From contig CP126194.1 in NCBI GenBank assembly GCA_030272155.1, forward strand, positions 1,479,501 to 1,543,500: a stretch of 64,000 nucleotides of DNA, in the 5' to 3' direction. Source of the stretch: Tetradesmus obliquus (taxonomy: Eukaryota; Chlorophyta; Chlorophyceae; Sphaeropleales; Scenedesmaceae). The notes beneath the pieces were generated by a model that made no database searches, had not been told where the DNA came from, and saw nothing but the letters and a program-made list of their open reading frames with translations. Below, in pieces: positions 58,867 to 64,000 of this stretch (its first letter is position 1; each line of letters starts with the position of its first letter). Made by a program: the position numbers and the translations under genes.

Positions 58867-61800
58867 ATGTTCCAGTGTACACAAGTGCCACCTTCGCAAG
58901 GCGCTGGTGTGCCCTCGCTGGCTGATACTGCTGCAGGGGCAGCAACAAGTTTGAAGCAGCAGGTGCAGCAGCAGCAGCAGGCAGCAGCGCCCTTGGCGAG
59001 CCTCGTCAAGGCACCAGGAGTGCCAGCTGCACAAGGAAGTCTGGGTGATGCAGCAGCAGCTCTGGCACCTGAGCACTTCCTGCAGCCCAATGACACAAAC
59101 AGCAGCACACTTACTCCACCACCTTCACCAGTACGTCTGAAAGTTGGTACAGCACCACGCAGCAGTGTCAGGCCCAGCAGCATAGCCGCAGATTCCCAGG
59201 GGGTGCTGGAGGCGCAGGGTTCAATTGTGAGGGAGATTAAGGACTCCTCAAGCAGCTCTAAGCTGCGCGGCGCTGCAGGCGCCATGATGCCTGGCAGCAA
59301 TGGCGGCATGCTGCTGCCGGGCTCCTCAGCGGCGCTGCAGCCGGGCGCCACCTCACCCAATATGGACCTGCCGGCAGTCAGCCAAGCCGGTGCAGGGCAG
59401 GCGGGGCCGGGTGCGTGGCTGCTGGCAGAGGGAAGGCTGTTGGTGTTGAGCGCAGAGTATCATCATTGAGCGAGGCTGCTTGTTGCTTGGTCAGTGGTTG
59501 CAGCAGCACTTGCTTGTCTTTTCGTCCTGCGCGTGCCATGGATTTTTTGCAGGACCGCAGGCGCTGCAAAGGTGCTCAGTTGCTGAGCAAGTTGCCGCAA
59601 TTGCTGTTGCTGCACTGCCTGTTTGTGCTGATTGTTCTGTTGCTGATGTTGATGTGCATGTGGCTGTTTCTCCTGCAGGCTTCCCACAGCAGTCAGGCGA
59701 GCAGCTGCAGAAGAACTTGCAGGACAGGCAGCAGAACATTCAGAAGCAGCAGCGGTGGCTGCTGTTCCTGCGACACTGCGGTTTGTGCCAGCAGGGCGAG
59801 TGCCAGGTTGGGCACAGCTGCAGTGTGGGCAAGGAGCTGTGGGCGCACATGTCCAGCTGCAGCATTGCCAAGTGCACGTACCGGCATTGCAGCGCAAGCA
59901 GGGATCTGGTGCACCACTACGAGCATTGCCAGGTGGGCCGCGTTGCGCAAGAAAGGCTCGCGGCAGGGCCACCACAACAGCGAGTGCAGTAGTAGGCGCA
60001 GCTGGATGTGCTGAGGGATAGCCTGCACAAGTCGGCAGCGAGCACTTGGCCTGCCTTTAAGGCACATGAGTGACAAGTTACTTGCTGTTCTTCTGTGCTT
60101 GCAATGTTTCGACATTGTGCCATACACCTGTGCGTTGCACGATGCTGCCGTCCCGCAGAACGTGCAGTGCCCCATCTGCGCTCCTGTCAGGGAGTATCTG
60201 CAACGCACAGCTGCGCAGACCGGTGCAGCAGGCGGCATGCCCGGCTCAGCACAGCCCACCGGCAACATGGGATCCCCAACGCAGCAGCAGCAGGCAGCAG
60301 CAGCACCGATGGCAAGTCCGGCACGAACACCAGATGAGACCGCCAGGTGCTCGGTGCTTCTGTTGCTGTGCAAGATGCTGTATGTGCTATGGCTGGACGG
60401 GTCTTTGGCACCAACGGTGTTGCTACTCGTCTTCATGTTCGTGCTGCTGTACACTGCTGTTCCTGTTGCAGGCTCTCCGCAGCAGTCTAGTGAGCAGCTG
60501 CAGCAGAACTTGCAGGACGAGGAGCAGTACATCCAGAAAAAGCAGCGGTGGCTGCTGTTCCTACGGCACTGCGGTTTGTGCCAGCAGGGCGAGGACAAGT
60601 GCCAACTTGGGCACCACTGCAGTGGGGGCAAGGAACTGTGGACGCACATCTTCAGCTGCAACAAGCCCGAGTGCACATACCCGCACTGCAATTACAGCAG
60701 GGACCTGGTGCACCATGACAAGTATTGCCAGGTGGGCCGCGTTGCACAAGAGCTGCTTGCGGCAGGAGCACCACCATAGCGAGTGCAGCAGTAGCAGCAG
60801 CTGGATGTGCTGAGGGACAGCCTGCACAAGTCGGCCGCGCATATGGCCTGCCTTGAGGGCACATCACTGACAAGCTACTTGCTGTTCTTCCGTGCTTACA
60901 ATGATTTGGACATTGTGCCATACGTCTGTGCGCTGCACTTTGCTGCTTTCCTGCAGGATGTGCAGTGCCCCATCTGCGCTCCTGTCAGGGAGTATCTGCA
61001 ACGCACAGCTGCGCAGGCTGGTGCAGCAGGCGGCATGCCCGGCTCAGCACAGCCCACCGGCAGCATGGCATCATCAATGCAGCAGCCGCAGCAGCCGGCG
61101 GCAGCAGCACCCTTGGCGAGTCCTGCACAGGCACCAGGTGAGACCACTGTGCTCAGATGTTGTGCAATGTGCTGCACATGCTACGGCTGGATGGGTCTTT
61201 GGCGCCAACGGTGTTGCTCAGTATGTGCATGTGCGTCCTGCTGTTCTTGCTGCAGGCTTCCCGCAGCAGTCTAGTGAGCAGCTGCAGCAGAACTTGCAGG
61301 ACCAGCAGCAGTACATCCAGGAGCAGCAGCAGTGGCTGCGGTTTCTGCTGCACTGCGTAAAGCACCACCTGGGAAAGAATGAGGGGTAGCTGCCACCTGC
61401 CTGCCGTGCTGGCAAAGAGCTGTGCGTGCACATGCTCAGCTGCAACAATCCAGAGTGCACGTACCAGCGCTGCACCGACAGCAAGGCCCTGATGAAGCAC
61501 CACCAGGAGTGCCAGGTGCGGCAGCGTTGCGCAAGAGGTCTTCTCAGCAAGCGCGCAGCGACAGATGGTTAGCGTGTTGGCAGGTGCAGCGACTGTAGCA
61601 GTGGGAGCAGCTCTGTTTGCTGACGGCAGCTGCACACACTGCTGACAGCATTGAAACTACCTGGCTGCTTGCAATGTTCATTTCATTAATGAAGCAAACA
61701 AAGTTGTTGTTTTCTGCTTGCAATGCTCTGACCCTCGTGCACACGCCTGTGCGCTGTGCGTGCCGGCTGCATGATGCTGCTGTCCCCCAGATCGTGCAGT

Positions 61801-62511
61801 GCCCCATATATGTTGCCGTCGGCTCTGCACAGCCCATTGACGGCCGCGGCCAGCGCATTCGGCGGGATCCAGACAGGGACCAGTGCAAGCAGGAAAGCGG
61901 CTGTGACCACAAGGCTGGTGCAAATGACAGCCGCGACACACAGGCACCAGCTGCAGCAGGACGTGGACTGCAACCATGAGGCTACTGCAAAGAACAGCGG
62001 CCGCGACACACAGGCACCAGGTGCAAGCAGCAGCTTTGAATTTGACAATGGCGACCAGCGCATTTGGTGGCATCCAGACAGGGACCAGCTGCAGCAGGAC
62101 GTGGACTGCAACCATGAGGCTGCTGCAAAGAACAGCGGCCGCGACACACAGGCACCAGGTGCAAGCAGCAGCTGTGACGACCGTGACCAGATGCACAGCC
62201 GGCTCCCAGACCAGCAGCTGCAGCAAAAGCTGGCGCAGCAGCAGACGCAGGCTGCAGACAGCCAAGTCATGGGCAGGTGCCAAACAACAAATGGCCACCC
62301 AACGGCACAGCAGCAGCAGCAGCCAGAGCTGCAGGGTGCTGTCGCTGCTGAAAGCAGCAGCATACAGCGCAGCAGTGCTGGTGGCGCTGGCTGGCCTGCG
62401 CTGCTGGCGGCAGTGCGTGCTGGCAACCCTTTAACAGTGGATTTAGCAGAGTTGACAGCGAGGGTGCAGCAGCTGCAAGAGCAACAGCATGGCAGCTGTC
62501 TAGAGATGTGA
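58867..62511 (+). CDS. HAC-derived locus with tandem TAZ-type zinc fingers (possibly decaying)
   Basis: The first exon (58867-59410) starts MFQCTQVPPSQGAG and ends with GAMMPGSNGGM and PAVSQAGAGQAGPG, nearly the same as HAC sequence just before TAZ1. It splices in phase 1 to a TAZ1 exon (59679-59932; LRHCGLCQQG, CTYRHC). A CPIC exon follows (60159 onward; NVQCPICAPVREYLQ), then a second TAZ1 (60472 onward), a second CPIC exon (from about 60957), a third TAZ1 (61256 onward) and a third CPI remnant (about 61790). The final exon ends with DLAELTARVQQLQEQQ and TGA near 62511. TAZ domains bind activation domains of transcription factors. No acetyltransferase domain is present. Unit 2 has a mutated donor (at becomes the first two bases) and unit 3 an in-frame TAG at 61387. 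The locus may therefore make a short TAZ protein or be a pseudogene. Confidence 0.7.
59679..61530 (+). repeat. Three tandem TAZ1-CPIC units of about 0.79 kb
   Basis: TAZ1 exons start at 59679, 60472 and 61256, giving periods of 793 and 784 bp. Each unit contains a TAZ1 exon, an intron and the start of the CPIC exon of HAC. The junction of CPIC to the next TAZ1 (for example PAQAPG to FPQQSSEQ) is new and does not exist in the parent gene. Confidence 0.9.
61846..62175 (+). repeat. Imperfect tandem repeat in the last exon of the TAZ locus
   Basis: Three copies of a unit containing gacagggaccag and gccgcgacacacaggcaccag occur: 61846-61950, a partial copy 61951-62033, and 62053-62159. The second and third encode QQDVDCNHEA, KNSGRDTQAPGASSS. 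The first is read in another frame unless splicing intervenes, so it adds to the impression of a rearranged 3' end. Confidence 0.85.
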
Positions 62512-62813
62512 TGAACTGTAGCTGTGTATGTCTGGCGACACGTTTGACTAGTGCTGCAGGTGTTTGAGGCCTATCCGCGTTAGCAGGCTGCGATTGGCAG
62601 CTGCACTGGTTAGTCCTCAGGTCCCCAGGACAGTGTCAGGATGCAGGAACCCTGAACCATACCTTGGACAGATCGAAACAGCGTGCGTGCGTGCTTTCAT
62701 GGTGGCTGATGCACTCAATTACCAGAGTGTTTATATTTTTAAGGTTTTTCCAGCAAAATAACACTTGCGCGATACCATGGACGTGATGGCCTCCTTCTGC
62801 TGAAACGACAGAC
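62512..62813. other. Short intergenic gap
   Basis: No coding stretch. It could include a first non-coding exon of the gene that follows. An AT-rich stretch (tatttttaaggtttttccagcaaaataac) at about 62733-62762 may be promoter or polyadenylation sequence. Confidence 0.35.
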
Positions 62814-63679
62814 ATGGAACAGCTGCTCATGCTGAAGCAGCTGGTTTGGAACGCGGAGGAGTTTGAAGGCGCATTCGCTGCAGCTTTGGCCTCAGCCAAA
62901 GGCCAGGATCTGCAGGCCACCTGCGGGACAGCCACAGTAAGAGCAAGCCTTGCTTGGAAGCCGGCATTCTCACCATGCTCGGCCTCATCCTAATTTCAAA
63001 TCATTCGACCAGCATTTTCAGTGGTGCTTCTTCTGAACGCGGGCGAGTTTTGGGTGATTACGTGCAGGAGTTCCTGAGCTGCTCCTTGGTACGCATACGC
63101 ACAGAGTCTGCAGGCCCCGCCCCTTACAGCGTGAAATGGGTGCACTCTGTCGCAAGCAACCCCGGAGGTCAGCTGCAGGTAGGTGGTAGCTTGTGTTCTG
63201 AGAGGGCTGGGGCCTGCTGCTGCTGCTGCTGCTGTGGCTGTGCAAGCTGCAGGCTGTACAAGCTGTGTGCTGCTGTGCTGTTGTGCAGCACAGCAAGCAG
63301 CTCAACAGCACATGTGCGCGCTGTTCGGGACTTTGCAGCAAAATGCGAATCAGTATGTATATGATCACATCGTGCTGGCAAGTGTATACATGCATGCCAT
63401 CTCAGGGTGCATGCAGGCATTCACCTATGCAAGTGCAGGGCATGGGCATCTCCGTTTCCATCAATGCTGCAGCCTTGCGGTCATGCTACTGCACCCTAAA
63501 TAATACCGTTGTTTTTTTCTACATCTGATGTCTGCAACAACTCGTCTGGAACTCTGCAGGTGGTGAAGGTGCTGGGCCTCAGCAGAAACTCGGGCATCAG
63601 GGTCAGCAGGCGCATCCCAGACCTGCAGCTGCTGCATGGGCTGCAGACCACACCAGAGTGAGCTGCGCACTGCTTGTCC

Positions 63680-63717
<38 letters not shown>

Positions 63718-64000
63718 CTTTAGGGTCTTGAGGGTGGAGGTTCTGTTGCTGCCTGCCGTGATTGTCTGCCTAGCTGTCAGTGCCACCCTGCAGCTATCAT
63801 CCTGGGACACATGTCCAGCCTGCACAGTGCTCTTGCTCACGCATGCACACACATTCAACCGTCACACACAGCTGTGCGTCTATGCTGTGCGCGTAATGCT
63901 GCTCCCAGGGCTGATGCTGTTGCGCTGCAAGAGGCGCAGCAAGTGGCGCAGCAGCTGGGGCTGAGCCAGCTGGAGCTGCAGGCAGCTGGCCTCAGGTGTG
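62814..64000 (+). CDS. Unrecognised gene, 5' part (runs off the window)
   Basis: Four exons agree in phase: 62814-62937 or so (MEQLLMLKQLVWNAEEFEG, donor ACA|gtaaga), about 63069-63178 (EFLSCSLVRIRTES, YSVKWVHSVASNPG, donor CAG|gtaggt), about 63561-63658 (VVKVLGLSRNSGIRVSRRI, donor AGA|gtgagc) and about 63911-63995 (ALQEAQQVAQQLGLSQLEL). At the right edge a donor-like CAG|gtgtg is visible. The protein appears soluble with a helical C-terminal part. No family is recognised. The ATG at 62814 is the first in frame, but an earlier exon is possible. A CTG tract precedes the last acceptor region (63684-63716). Confidence 0.55.

Noticed and set aside
59463..59975. Minus-strand frames over the TAZ locus
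   Set aside because: They are reverse-strand shadows of the plus-strand TAZ exons, which alone show the zinc-ligand pattern.
61387..61389. Reassigned TAG codon
   Set aside because: TAG is the natural terminator of at least four other genes in the window.
58867..62511. Retrocopy of HAC
   Set aside because: The copied exons keep HAC intron positions and intronic sequence, so the duplication was at DNA level.

Overview
The window is nuclear DNA of a green alga (Chlorophyta, most likely Chlorophyceae). The evidence is: a CPP1-type chloroplast chaperone-like protein, a plant-type p300/CBP acetyltransferase (HAC), a plant-like AP-2 sigma subunit, many short GT-AG introns, and CAG/CTG triplet tracts in both exons and introns. 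No CRISPR array, bacterial operon, rRNA or tRNA gene was seen. Gene models below were built by hand from reading frames, splice sites and phase agreement. They are predictions without transcript support.

Layout. The minus strand carries most genes up to 34.5 kb: a DEK_C-like nuclear protein (3.3-6.0 kb), an unrecognised multi-exon gene (6.5-8.3 kb), an 18-exon secreted subtilase with CCP/Sushi-like modules (8.5-17.5 kb), a HAC acetyltransferase (21.0-30.9 kb) and CPP1 (32.3-34.5 kb). A divergent switch at 34.5-35.4 kb leads to plus-strand genes: a Sec23/Sec24-like protein (35.4-39.5 kb), RAD54 (46.2-55.4 kb), AP-2 sigma (56.0-57.4 kb), a HAC-derived tandem TAZ-finger locus (58.9-62.5 kb) and the 5' part of an unrecognised gene that runs off the right edge (62.8-64.0 kb). 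A tyrosine phosphatase (43.1-44.5 kb) lies on the minus strand among them. The genes are ordinary eukaryotic single genes (chromatin, DNA repair, vesicle coats, plastid, secreted protease) and do not form one pathway.

The most unusual property is a recurring type of local rearrangement. Short tandem duplications straddle exon-intron borders, so the introns of RAD54, HAC and the Sec23-like gene hold one to five extra copies of the adjoining exon edge with its splice site. Donor-side copies lie downstream of the real exon and acceptor-side copies lie upstream. Several copies are exact multiples of three without stops and could be used as alternative cassettes. On a larger scale, the TAZ1 exon block of HAC has been copied about 30 kb away in inverted orientation and amplified to three units of about 0.79 kb. 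One of those units has lost a splice donor, which fuses the intron in frame. Another carries an in-frame TAG.

Two other points stand out. In the subtilase, the catalytic serine motif GTSM appears only if an 11-nt microexon is recognised. Pure CTG tracts run directly into several 3' splice sites, apparently serving as the polypyrimidine tract.
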